Assembly (NCBI RefSeq): GCF_016820575.1
Contig: NZ_JAEMQH010000002.1
Span: 865,305 to 929,304, forward strand
Direction of reading: 5' to 3'
DNA: 64,000 nucleotides
Origin: Marinobacter sediminum
Lineage (GTDB): Bacteria > Pseudomonadota > Gammaproteobacteria > Pseudomonadales > Oleiphilaceae
A model generated the notes under the pieces. That model saw nothing but the letters and a program-made list of their open reading frames with translations, did not search any database and was not told where the DNA came from. The translations under genes and the position numbers were made by a program. How positions within the stretch are numbered: the stretch's first letter is position 1; each line of letters starts with the position of its first letter. Shown here piece after piece: positions 50,955-58,940 of the stretch.

Positions 50955-52661
50955 ATGGTTCAATCGTCTCTGGCGACGAAATCGCAGTCGTTTGATCTGG
51001 TTAAGAGTGAAATCGAACAAACCATCAAACAGGCAGAATCCAGCCTTGAACGCTTTCAGGAAAACCGTGAGAGTGGTGAAGACCTTCAGAATTGTGTCGA
51101 CTTCATCAATCAGCTTCGCGGTATCTTCATTCTTGTCGAGCTTCGTGGTGGCACCTTGCTATGCCAGGAAGCGGTCAGCATGGCCAACGATGTTCCTGTT
51201 GGTGCCAACGACGATAAAAACATCCTGCTCACCACCCTGAACAGTGCGCTGTTCATCCTCCGTCGATACGTTGAGTACTATCACCAGCAGCGTGAAGACC
51301 ATCCGGAGCTGTTGCTCCCGGTCATCAACGATCTGCGTGAGGCCCGCCGGGAAAAGCCTTACCCGGAATCCTGTTTCTTTGATGTTGATGTGAAGGAGCG
51401 GCCGGATTTCTGTGCCGGTCTCCCGATGCAGGTGTTTGAAGGCGATAACGCTGAGTTTGAAGTCATGGCGCGACGGATGCGCCTGACCTTTCAGGTGGCA
51501 CTCCTCAGCATCCTTCGTGATCGCAACGACGTGGTTAGCAAAAAACTGGTTGCCCGGGCCTCCCGTGGTTTGGCCCGTCTTTGCCAGGGCGCTCCGATGG
51601 GGCAGTTGTGGTGTTTGGTCTCGATTGTGGCCGACACCATGCTCGACCGTGTAATGCCCTTCACCAAGGCCCGCAAGCGCATGTTTATGCGGATTGAAAA
51701 GTACGCCCGTGAAGTCGTGTACGTCGGCAAGGTCGCAACCGCTAAAGATGCGCCTGATTCCCTGGTGCGTGATCTGGTTTACCTGCTATATCGCAGTGGT
51801 TCCGCCAATCCCGAAGTAACCCAGGTGCTGACGGCTTATCAGCTCACTCCGGCAGACTACCCGGATGCCATGCTCGAAGCCCATGCCCGTCGACTGTACG
51901 GCCCCGGCAGCGATGTGCTCCGATCTCTAGCGGAAGCTCTTCAGGACGAACTGAACCAACTGAAGGACAAGCTCGATATCATTGAGCGTGGCATCGAGCC
52001 GGACCTGGCGGAGCTGTCGTCTATTTCTGATGCTCTTGAGCGTCTTGCAAACACTCTGGTCATGCTGGATCTGAACAAGCTGGCAACCGTAGCCCAGGAA
52101 GAAGCCTCACGGTTGCGTGGCTGGGAAGCTGAATCACGACTGCCCGATGATGATGAGCTGTACGTTCTGGCTGACTCTGTATTGAGTATTGAAGATGCCG
52201 TGTTGCAAATCGTCACCCGTGGCATTACCTCGGAAACCGATGCTCTGGCCCGAGGACATCGCGGTCGGGATGAATCGGTGTACTTGAGCGAGGCACTGTT
52301 TGTGGTAGCCGACGAAGCGCGGGGCGCGCTGACGCTGGCGAAACGAGCTATTACGGCGTTCATGGAGTCCGACTACGATAAGCTGCACCTGGCCAATCTC
52401 CCCGCCACACTGCACAGCATCTGGGGCGGGCTACACATGGTCAATGATCCTGCGGCGGCATCGGTGCTGGAGCGGGTAGCTGCATCCATTCAGGAGCGGC
52501 TCTTGGATGCCCGAGAGGCACCGCCTATGCAGGTACTGGAAGCACTGGCAGACGCCCTGACGTCGCTTGAGTATTACATTGAAAGTATCGGCCGGCGCGA
52601 AGAGCGTAATCCCGATCTCCTCAAGCTCGCACAAACGTCCCTGGACGATGTAGGTCTTTAA
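50955..52661 (+). CDS. fimL: FimL-like protein (twitching motility / ChpA N-terminal homologue)
   Basis: This is a 568-residue soluble, helical protein that resembles Pseudomonas aeruginosa FimL. FimL itself resembles the N-terminal part of the chemotaxis kinase ChpA. Recognisable text includes FINQLRGIFILVELRGG near residue 51 and a second Hpt-like four-helix region near residue 330. No histidine-phosphotransfer signature is evident, as reported for FimL. FimL works with FimV and PilG to control adenylate cyclase and type IV pili; fimV is in this window. The position after gloB-methyltransferase-rnhA-dnaQ agrees with the Pseudomonas locus. Confidence 0.87.
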   Translation: MVQSSLATKSQSFDLVKSEIEQTIKQAESSLERFQENRESGEDLQNCVDFINQLRGIFILVELRGGTLLCQEAVSMANDVPVGANDDKNILLTTLNSALFILRRYVEYYHQQREDHPELLLPVINDLREARREKPYPESCFFDVDVKERPDFCAGLPMQVFEGDNAEFEVMARRMRLTFQVALLSILRDRNDVVSKKLVARASRGLARLCQGAPMGQLWCLVSIVADTMLDRVMPFTKARKRMFMRIEKYAREVVYVGKVATAKDAPDSLVRDLVYLLYRSGSANPEVTQVLTAYQLTPADYPDAMLEAHARRLYGPGSDVLRSLAEALQDELNQLKDKLDIIERGIEPDLAELSSISDALERLANTLVMLDLNKLATVAQEEASRLRGWEAESRLPDDDELYVLADSVLSIEDAVLQIVTRGITSETDALARGHRGRDESVYLSEALFVVADEARGALTLAKRAITAFMESDYDKLHLANLPATLHSIWGGLHMVNDPAAASVLERVAASIQERLLDAREAPPMQVLEALADALTSLEYYIESIGRREERNPDLLKLAQTSLDDVGL

Positions 52662-52664
52662 GCT

Positions 52665-53312
52665 GTGTCTCATGAACTCGCAACCGCAGTGCTGACCGTC
52701 TTTGGCGCGCTTCTGGTCATAGCAGGTCTGCTGTTCTTCCTGCGGCCGAAATGGTTGCTGGGATGGCTCAAAGGTATGGCGGTGTTCGGTTTGATGCTGG
52801 TAGGCGTCTACACCCTCGTCATTGCCATCAACGTTGCCGGTTACCAATCACTTGAAGGTATGCAGACAGTTGCAACGGTATCCACGCAGCGTCAGGCTGA
52901 GCAGCGTTGGTACGTGAGACTTCAGGCGCCGGGTAAAACCACCGTGACCGAGACCTTGACCGGCGATCAATGGCAGGTGGATGCTCGTATTATTCGGTTC
53001 TCGGGGCCGCTGCGTTGGCTTGGGATTGCGCCTGGGTACCGTCTTGAGCGGCTGAGCGGGCGCTATACGTCGCTTGAGCAGGAGCGCTCAGGACCGCGGT
53101 CGGTGATCGGTTTGGGTGAGGCATCCTGGCCGGACCTGTGGGAGCTGGACCAAACCTTTAACATGCCGTTCGTGGAAGGTGTTTACGGCAACGCGACCTT
53201 CATGCCGATGCGTGACGGCGCGATGTTTGACATTCGCCTGTCGGCCTCGGGCTTAGTAGCGGTGCCCGTTAACGAGCAGGCCAGGGAAGCGGTTCAACTG
53301 TGGGATGAATAG
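52665..53312 (+). CDS. Conserved two-helix membrane protein of unknown function
   Basis: Two membrane helices (about residues 7-26 and 37-60) are followed by a soluble domain of about 150 residues. That domain is beta-rich, with WYVRLQAPGKTTVTETL and DARIIRFSGPLRWLG in it, and is probably periplasmic. The start is a GTG three bases after the fimL stop, so the gene is likely translated with fimL. A similar protein lies in this part of pseudomonad genomes, where it has been called an efflux pump without basis. I do not recognise a function. Confidence 0.8.
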   Translation: MSHELATAVLTVFGALLVIAGLLFFLRPKWLLGWLKGMAVFGLMLVGVYTLVIAINVAGYQSLEGMQTVATVSTQRQAEQRWYVRLQAPGKTTVTETLTGDQWQVDARIIRFSGPLRWLGIAPGYRLERLSGRYTSLEQERSGPRSVIGLGEASWPDLWELDQTFNMPFVEGVYGNATFMPMRDGAMFDIRLSASGLVAVPVNEQAREAVQLWDE

Positions 53313-53329
53313 TGTTTTGTTCGCCCAAT

Positions 53330-53360
53330 AAAAAACCTGCGCGTTGCGCAGGTTTTTTTT
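53330..53360. terminator. Bidirectional terminator
   Basis: AAAAAACCTGCGC and GCGCAGGTTTTTTTT form a perfect stem with a three-base loop, between convergent genes. Confidence 0.93.
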
Positions 53361-53378
53361 CACCGCTCGCGAGGGCAA

Positions 53379-53693
53379 TCAGCCCATCTTGAACAGTTCG
53401 CCGAGCTTGGTGGCGAGCATCATGTCGCCTTCGGCGCGCAGCTGGCCGGCCATGAACGCCTGCATGCCGTCGGTTTCGCCGGAAACGATGCCGTGCAGGG
53501 TTTCAGAGCTCATGATCAGGGTAACGGAAGGATCGTCGTGTTCGCCTTCATGCGCCTGGCAGGTGCCATCGTTGATGACCAGGTGATAGTTCTTGTCGTC
53601 CTCGATGTTGAACTGGAATACCAGGTCCAGGCCTTGCGCTGCATCTGCGTTGAAGTTCTGTTCGAGTTGTTCAAATACCTGAGCTACCGACAT
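53379..53693 (-). CDS. SCP2 sterol-binding domain protein
   Basis: This is a stand-alone SCP2 domain of 104 residues, with VFQFNIEDDKNYHLVINDGTC, then DPSVTLIMSSETLHGIVSG and QAFMAGQLRAEGDMMLATKLGELF; the last is the typical lipid-pocket helix. Such proteins bind hydrophobic ligands such as acyl chains or ubiquinone-pathway intermediates. The native ligand here is unknown. It is divergent from sohB, with 227 bases between them. Confidence 0.9.
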   Translation of the reverse strand: MSVAQVFEQLEQNFNADAAQGLDLVFQFNIEDDKNYHLVINDGTCQAHEGEHDDPSVTLIMSSETLHGIVSGETDGMQAFMAGQLRAEGDMMLATKLGELFKMG

Positions 53694-53920
53694 TTTTATA
53701 CCCTTAATGGTGGTTGTCTTGTCATGGTGACGGCGTCGATGTCCCGGGCTGCATGAGCCTGAGCGGGAATCCGTCTGGAGCCGACCTCGCTATGCGACTT
53801 TATGGTGAGTGTCAGGTTGTGTCAAGCTCGATCGAACGCTTGTTTTAATTATTTTACTCTGCTTATTACCACAAATTCGGTAAGTTACACATTCACGTTT
53901 TAACCACACGGAGAAGCACT

Positions 53921-54985
53921 TTGGAGTTCCTGACTGAGTATGGTTTGTTCCTGGCGAAGGTCGTCACCTTTGCCGTCGCCGCGATCGTTGTGGTCGCCGT
54001 GATCATTGCGTCGGCACAGAAAGAGCGGGAAGACCATGGCGGCGACGGCGAGTTGAAGATTCGCAAGCTCAACGACAAGTACGACAAACTCCGGGAATCC
54101 ATCCAGGCCCGGCTCATGTCCGATGCTGAGCGCAAGGCGTTCGAGAAGCGTCAGAAAAAAGAGCAGAAGGCCAAGAAAAAGGCCGAAAAAGCCAAGCATA
54201 AAGAGGTAGCCGCCGAACCGGAGCGCCAGCCGCGAGTGTTCGTGCTCGATTTCGATGGCGACATCAAAGCCAGTGACACCGATCCACTGCGCAGATCCAT
54301 AACTGCCGTGCTCAGCGTGGCTGATCCAGAGCGGGATGAAGTTGTGGTGCGGCTGGAAAGCGGCGGCGGACTGGTGCACTCCTACGGCCTGGCAGCGGCG
54401 CAACTCGATCGCATTCGCAGCAAGGGTGTGCCGTTGACAGCCTGCGTCGACAAGGTGGCGGCGAGTGGTGGCTACATGATGGCCTGCGTAGCCGATCGCA
54501 TCATTGCTTCGCCTTTTGCCATCCTCGGGTCAATTGGCGTAGTTGCCCAGCTTCCGAACTTCCACCGCTTCCTCAAGAAGAACGACGTTGACTTCGAGGT
54601 GCTGACTGCGGGCGAACACAAGCGCACCATGACGGTCTTTGGCGAGAATACCGATAAGGGCCGGCAGAAGTTTCTGGAGGATCTGGAAGACACCCATGTT
54701 CTGTTCAAGGAATACGTGGGTGAGCGCCGTCCGGCCGTTGATATCAATGCGGTTGCCAATGGTGATATATGGTTTGGTAAGCGCGCTCTGGACATTCAGC
54801 TGATCGATGAGATCAAGACCTCCGACGAATATCTCATTGAGGCCTGTGATCGGGCAGACGTAGTCTCGGTAGCGTACCAGCGGAAACGCACGCTTCCGGA
54901 AAAGCTTGGTCTGGCGACCAGTGCCGCGCTGGAACACACAGTCTGGCGGGTTTTGAGTGCCTTCCGGAACCAGAAAATTCAATAG
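53921..54985 (+). CDS. sohB: Inner-membrane serine protease SohB
   Basis: SohB is a peptidase S49 (signal-peptide-peptidase-like) protein. An N-terminal membrane helix (about 7-29) is followed by a charged Lys/Glu segment (about 50-97). The S49 domain has the nucleophile Ser in VAASGGYMMACVADRI near residue 185, followed by ASPFAILGSIGV. The general-base Lys is probably in GEHKRTMTVFGENTDKG. The start is a TTG with GGAG about eight bases upstream; no ATG precedes the membrane helix. The length of 354 residues is normal. The next gene is the AcuI-like reductase, 23 bases downstream. Confidence 0.92.
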   Translation: MEFLTEYGLFLAKVVTFAVAAIVVVAVIIASAQKEREDHGGDGELKIRKLNDKYDKLRESIQARLMSDAERKAFEKRQKKEQKAKKKAEKAKHKEVAAEPERQPRVFVLDFDGDIKASDTDPLRRSITAVLSVADPERDEVVVRLESGGGLVHSYGLAAAQLDRIRSKGVPLTACVDKVAASGGYMMACVADRIIASPFAILGSIGVVAQLPNFHRFLKKNDVDFEVLTAGEHKRTMTVFGENTDKGRQKFLEDLEDTHVLFKEYVGERRPAVDINAVANGDIWFGKRALDIQLIDEIKTSDEYLIEACDRADVVSVAYQRKRTLPEKLGLATSAALEHTVWRVLSAFRNQKIQ

Positions 54986-55008
54986 TTCAAGAAGGGTGGG
55001 AAACAACG

Positions 55009-56007
55009 ATGACAATGAACACCGATTTCAAGGCTTGGCGCGTTGAGGAGCAGGACGGAAGTTACATAGGCAGCGAACAGACCTTGAGCATCGCGGACCT
55101 TCCAGAAGGCGAGGTTTTGATCCGGGTTTCCCATTCGTCCCTGAACTATAAAGATGCCTTGTCTGCATCTGGCAACAAGGGTGTAACCCGCAGTTTCCCG
55201 CACACACCTGGCATTGATGCCGCCGGTGAAGTGGTGGAAGACGCCTCAGGCAAGCTTGCGCCGGGCACGGCCGTGCTTGTTACCGGCTTTGATCTGGGCA
55301 TGAATACCGATGGTGGCTTTGGCGAATACATTCGCGTGCCGGCAGGCTGGTGCGTACCCATGCCGGCTGGATGGGATGCTCGAACGGCGATGATCTACGG
55401 CACTGCCGGCCTGACCGCCGGTTTGTGTGTGCAGAAGCTGCTGACCATGGGAGCTGAGCCGGCCCAGGGCCCGGTAGCGGTATCCGGCGCCAGTGGCGCG
55501 GTTGGCAGTGTCGCGGTGGAATTACTCGCCAAGCTCGGCTTTGAGGTTGTCGCGATCAGCGGCAAGGCCGACCACGCCGCCGACCTTAAAGCGCTGGGAG
55601 CAAGTGAGGTGGTGGGTCGCGATGCGTTGTCCGAAGAGAAGAAGCCGATGCTGAAGCCGGTCTTTGGTAATGCTATCGACACCGTCGGTGGCACGCCGCT
55701 GGCGGAGTTGCTGAAGCAGATCAAGCCGGGCGGCTCTGTCTCCTGCTGTGGTCTGGTAGCGGGCCCGCAGCTGCAGACGACTGTGCTTCCATTCATTCTT
55801 CGCGGCGTGAACCTGCTTGGGGTCGATTCGGTGGAAATTCCGCTGGCGGACAAGCGGGCAGTCTGGGCCAAGTTCTCCGGTGATTGGGCCTGCCCGAAAA
55901 CTGAGCAGTCGGCGCGGGATATCGGTCGGTCCGAACTGGATGCGGCGCTGAAGGCATTTCTGGGCGGCGCTTCGGTTGGCAAGACTGTTCTTCATCACAG
56001 CCGCTAA
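55009..56007 (+). CDS. acuI: AcuI/YhdH-type NADPH-dependent acryloyl-CoA/quinone oxidoreductase
   Basis: This is a medium-chain dehydrogenase/reductase without structural zinc cysteines. The substrate domain begins FKAWRVEEQDG and has SSLNYKDALSASG. The NADPH loop is VSGASGAVGSVAVELLAKLG near residue 155. The set matches the YhdH/AcuI family, which reduces acryloyl-CoA to propionyl-CoA in marine bacteria that use DMSP; that substrate is inference. GGTGGG lies eight bases before the ATG. A terminator follows. Confidence 0.88.
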   Translation: MTMNTDFKAWRVEEQDGSYIGSEQTLSIADLPEGEVLIRVSHSSLNYKDALSASGNKGVTRSFPHTPGIDAAGEVVEDASGKLAPGTAVLVTGFDLGMNTDGGFGEYIRVPAGWCVPMPAGWDARTAMIYGTAGLTAGLCVQKLLTMGAEPAQGPVAVSGASGAVGSVAVELLAKLGFEVVAISGKADHAADLKALGASEVVGRDALSEEKKPMLKPVFGNAIDTVGGTPLAELLKQIKPGGSVSCCGLVAGPQLQTTVLPFILRGVNLLGVDSVEIPLADKRAVWAKFSGDWACPKTEQSARDIGRSELDAALKAFLGGASVGKTVLHHSR

Positions 56008-56019
56008 AATCTGCGGAAT

Positions 56020-56050
56020 AAAAAAGCCTGCCGAGTGGCAGGCTTTTTTG
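56020..56050. terminator. Bidirectional terminator between acuI and DUF934-cysI
   Basis: AAAAAAGCCTGCC / GGCAGGCTTTTTT form a stem around GAGT, between convergent genes. Confidence 0.93.
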
Positions 56051-56066
56051 TTTGTGCTGGGCGTTC

Positions 56067-56573
56067 TCAGGAAGCCCGGCGACGGAACAGGGGCAAGTCG
56101 GTATCGGTTGCCGCCTGATAGCCCTGGCTGAAGAAGTTCAGGCAGCGGGCCGCCTTGTTGATGTCTTTGTCCGGGCGCAGCACGTAGGCGTCAAAGCCGC
56201 AGCGCTTCATAAACTGGAGCTGGTCCAGCAGCACATCGCCAATCGCACGGAGCTCGTTTTCATAGCCGAAACGCTCACGCAGCAGACGAGCAATGCTGTA
56301 GCCGCGGCCGTCGCTGAATTTCGGGAAGTTCACTGCGATGACGGACAGCTCTTGGAATTTTCCGGCGAGCATTTCGGGTTCATCGTGGCTATCAAACCAC
56401 ACGCCAATGTCATCACGACCGGTAAAGTGCTCATAACCCGCCAGCCACAGGTCGGCTGGAATCAGAGCCTTGCTCTGCTCGGGAGTGTCGAGAGATTCGC
56501 CCTCGGCCGGGCGGGGCACAACGATCCAGTCATCCTGTCGGATGCTGCCGTCCTGGGAAATTACATCAGGCAT
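56067..56573 (-). CDS. DUF934 protein, sulfite reductase partner
   Basis: DUF934 proteins are encoded directly after the assimilatory sulfite/nitrite reductase in pseudomonads and relatives. The conserved part VWFDSHDEP, VNFPKFSDGRGYSIARLLRERFGY and VLLDQLQFMKRCGFDAY is visible. The product has 168 residues and is cytoplasmic. The ATG at 56573 has AAGGAG seven bases upstream and overlaps the cysI stop by eight bases; a much longer upstream frame lies inside cysI and is not real. It is probably involved in sulfite reduction or electron delivery, but the exact role is not established. Confidence 0.92.
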   Translation of the reverse strand: MPDVISQDGSIRQDDWIVVPRPAEGESLDTPEQSKALIPADLWLAGYEHFTGRDDIGVWFDSHDEPEMLAGKFQELSVIAVNFPKFSDGRGYSIARLLRERFGYENELRAIGDVLLDQLQFMKRCGFDAYVLRPDKDINKAARCLNFFSQGYQAATDTDLPLFRRRAS

Positions 56574-58218
56574 AAACCCGCTCCTTGAAGGGATCAATTC
56601 CAACGCGGCGATAGGTGTCCAGGAAGCTTTCTTCCTCGGTACGCTTGTCGACGTAAACATCAATGATCTTGGCCACGACATCTGGCATGTCTTCACGGGC
56701 AAAGGAGGGCCCGAGGATCTTGCCGATGGTCGCGTCGTGGTGAGAAGAGCCGCCCAGACTGATCTGGTAGAACTCTTCACCTTTCTTATCGACCCCCAGC
56801 ACACCGATGTTACCAACGTGGTGATGACCACACGCGTTCATGCAACCGGAGATGTTCAGGTCGATGTTGCCCAGGTCATACAGGTAGTCCAGATCATCAA
56901 ACCGACGCTGAATGGCTTCTGCCACTGGAATGGACTTGGCGTTCGCCAGGGCACAGAAATCGCCGCCGGGGCAGCAGATAACGTCGGTCAGGGTGTTCAG
57001 GTTGGCGGTGCCGAAGCCCATGGGCACAATGGCCTGCCAAAGTTCCAGCAGGCGATCCTGGCGAACGTCGGCCAATACCACATTCTGCTGGTGAGTGACC
57101 CGGACTTCTCCGAAGCTGAACTCATCGGCGAGGTCGGCAATCTGTTCCAGCTGCCGATCGGTCACGTCGCCCGGCGGGGTGCCGGTTTCTTTCATGGTTA
57201 AGGTCACGATCGCGTAACCGGGCTTTTTGTGAGTATCGACGTTGTGGCTCAGCCACTGATCGAACCCGCGATGCTCAAAGCGCTGCTTGGCCAACAGCTC
57301 GGTGTCATGGTCGACGTTCTGGTAATCGGGCTCGGTGAAGTACGCCTGAATGCGATCGATGGCGTCGCGGGTCAGGCGGCTTGGCGAATCCTTGATGTGC
57401 GACCACTCGGCCTCAACTTTTTCGGCGAAGGCTTCAGGGGTTAGCGCCTTCACAAGAATCTTGATGCGCGCCTTGAACTTGTTGTCCCGGCGACCATAGC
57501 GGTTATATACGCGCAGTACGGCTTCGAGGTAGGTCAGCAGGTCCGCTTCCGGCAGGAAATCACGGATAACCGGGCCAACCATTGGCGTACGTCCGAGGCC
57601 GCCACCCACGTGCACCCGGAAACCCAGGTCGCCGGCGTCATTACGTACCATTTGCAGGCCGATGTCGTGCACCTGGATGGCTGCGCGGTCGGTCTTCTCT
57701 GAAGCGTTCACGGCCACCTTGAATTTCCGCGGTAGAAAGGCGAATTCCGGGTGGAAGGTGGACCACTGACGAATGATTTCACAGTACGGGCGCGGGTCCG
57801 CGATTTCGTCGGACTGAACGCCGGAGAACTGATCGGTGGTGGTATTACGAATGCAGTTGCCACTGGTCTGGTTGGCGTGCATTTCTACCTCTGCCAGCTC
57901 GGCAAGGATGTCGGGCACGTCTTCAAGCGCCGGCCAGTTCAGCTGCACATTCTGGCGTGTGGTGAAGTGCGCGTAGCCCTTGTCGTAATCCCGGGTGATG
58001 CGGGCCAGTCGACGCAGCTGGTCTGCACGCAGCATGCCGTAAGGCACCGCTATGCGCAGCATCGGCGCCAGGCGCTGCACATACAGGCCGTTTTGCAGGC
58101 GTAAGGGAAGAAACTCTTCCTCGGCCAGTTCTCCAGCCAGGGCGCGTTCGGTCTGGTCCCGGAATTGCGCAACCCGTTCGGCTGCAATTTGCCGATCGTG
58201 TTCATCGTATACGTACAT
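56566..58218 (-). CDS. cysI: Assimilatory sulfite reductase, siroheme/[4Fe-4S] subunit
   Basis: CysI reduces sulfite to sulfide by six electrons. Two-repeat NiR/SiR architecture is visible, with TRQNVQLNWP and TSGNCIRNTTTDQFSG in the first half. The cluster-siroheme cysteines are CCPGGDFC and SGCMNACGHHHVG in the second half. The size of 550 residues, with no CysJ-type flavoprotein nearby, suggests the ferredoxin/other-donor type seen in Pseudomonas. Sulfide would feed metZ, and the siroheme precursor comes from cobA in this window. It is translationally coupled to DUF934. Confidence 0.94.
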   Translation of the reverse strand: MYVYDEHDRQIAAERVAQFRDQTERALAGELAEEEFLPLRLQNGLYVQRLAPMLRIAVPYGMLRADQLRRLARITRDYDKGYAHFTTRQNVQLNWPALEDVPDILAELAEVEMHANQTSGNCIRNTTTDQFSGVQSDEIADPRPYCEIIRQWSTFHPEFAFLPRKFKVAVNASEKTDRAAIQVHDIGLQMVRNDAGDLGFRVHVGGGLGRTPMVGPVIRDFLPEADLLTYLEAVLRVYNRYGRRDNKFKARIKILVKALTPEAFAEKVEAEWSHIKDSPSRLTRDAIDRIQAYFTEPDYQNVDHDTELLAKQRFEHRGFDQWLSHNVDTHKKPGYAIVTLTMKETGTPPGDVTDRQLEQIADLADEFSFGEVRVTHQQNVVLADVRQDRLLELWQAIVPMGFGTANLNTLTDVICCPGGDFCALANAKSIPVAEAIQRRFDDLDYLYDLGNIDLNISGCMNACGHHHVGNIGVLGVDKKGEEFYQISLGGSSHHDATIGKILGPSFAREDMPDVVAKIIDVYVDKRTEEESFLDTYRRVGIDPFKERVYA

Positions 58219-58495
58219 ATGGAAGATCCTGCCTGAAAACGTTGTTGCGGCTAGCCCCGCGAGTTGGAGTTACAGGGGGTATGCCTTATAGCTGACCGCG
58301 AGGATAGCACCGTGTTTTTATTCTTAAAATGATTATTTCAAGATATGTTTATCGATTTAGGCGATAAGCGGACGTTGTGAGCAGACTGGACGATTGGCAG
58401 TTTCAGGGCTTTAATTAGAGAGGATCGGAGAAGATCCGCGATGCCCTGTGAATAATAAAAAATTCCGAGTAGCGAACCCAAGAGAGGTACACCCG
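58219..58495. other. cysI upstream region
   Basis: These 277 bases hold no convincing gene. An AT-rich stretch at 58315-58350 is the probable cysI promoter area (minus strand). A short hairpin GGATC-N6-GATCC lies around 58421-58436 in front of the 34-codon ORF. No known riboswitch pattern was recognised. Confidence 0.4.
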
Positions 58496-58600
58496 ATGAA
58501 GAAATCCGCACGTTCAGACAGTCAGGTAGATGCAGTCGCTTCCGTTCTGCTGGTGATGCTGGTAGTTGCGTTTGCGGTGGTCTGGGTATCGGGGCAATAG
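58496..58600 (+). CDS. Putative 34-residue single-helix membrane microprotein
   Basis: An ATG with GAGAGG about eight bases upstream opens a 34-codon frame. Its product has a polar, basic N terminus (MKKSARSDSQVDA) and one strong hydrophobic helix (VASVLLVMLVVAFAVVWV) ending SGQ. The charge pattern suggests N-in/C-out topology. It ends one base before the convergent DUF2970 stop, another small membrane protein. The ribosome binding site and the clean topology support it, but such a short frame could be chance. Function unknown. Confidence 0.55.
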   Translation: MKKSARSDSQVDAVASVLLVMLVVAFAVVWVSGQ

Positions 58601-58601
58601 G

Positions 58602-58859
58602 TCACTGGCCCGCGAGGACTACCTGAACAATCAGGATGAGCCCTACAACAAAGCTCACGGTGAATAACACCCCGGCAATTATGTAGGGCCACGGACTGTG
58701 GCTGGAGAAATCCTCTTGCCGACGCTTGTCCGACTGGACACCAAATGCGCCGGCAAGAATGCTTTGCATGATTTTCAGCACCCCCGGGCGCCCCGGACGG
58801 TTTGAACCGTCCGGATAGTCGTCCTTGGCGTCATTCCTGTCCGACGTTTTGTCCGTCAT
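58602..58859 (-). CDS. DUF2970 family small membrane protein
   Basis: This is an 85-residue protein with a polar N terminus (about 25 residues), then the family core LKIMQSILAGAFGVQSDKRRQEDF, of which the stretch QSILAGAFGVQS is diagnostic. One C-terminal membrane helix (about IIAGVLFTVSFVVGLILIV) follows. The function of the family is unknown. It lies 81 bases downstream of metH on the same strand, so read-through from metH is possible. Confidence 0.88.
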   Translation of the reverse strand: MTDKTSDRNDAKDDYPDGSNRPGRPGVLKIMQSILAGAFGVQSDKRRQEDFSSHSPWPYIIAGVLFTVSFVVGLILIVQVVLAGQ

Positions 58860-58940
58860 TAACTGGACTCCCTTAATGCAACGCTAACCGCATGGGTTCG
58901 GTGTTGGCGGCACTCCAGTTTGTCAGGTGTCAGTTACCTG

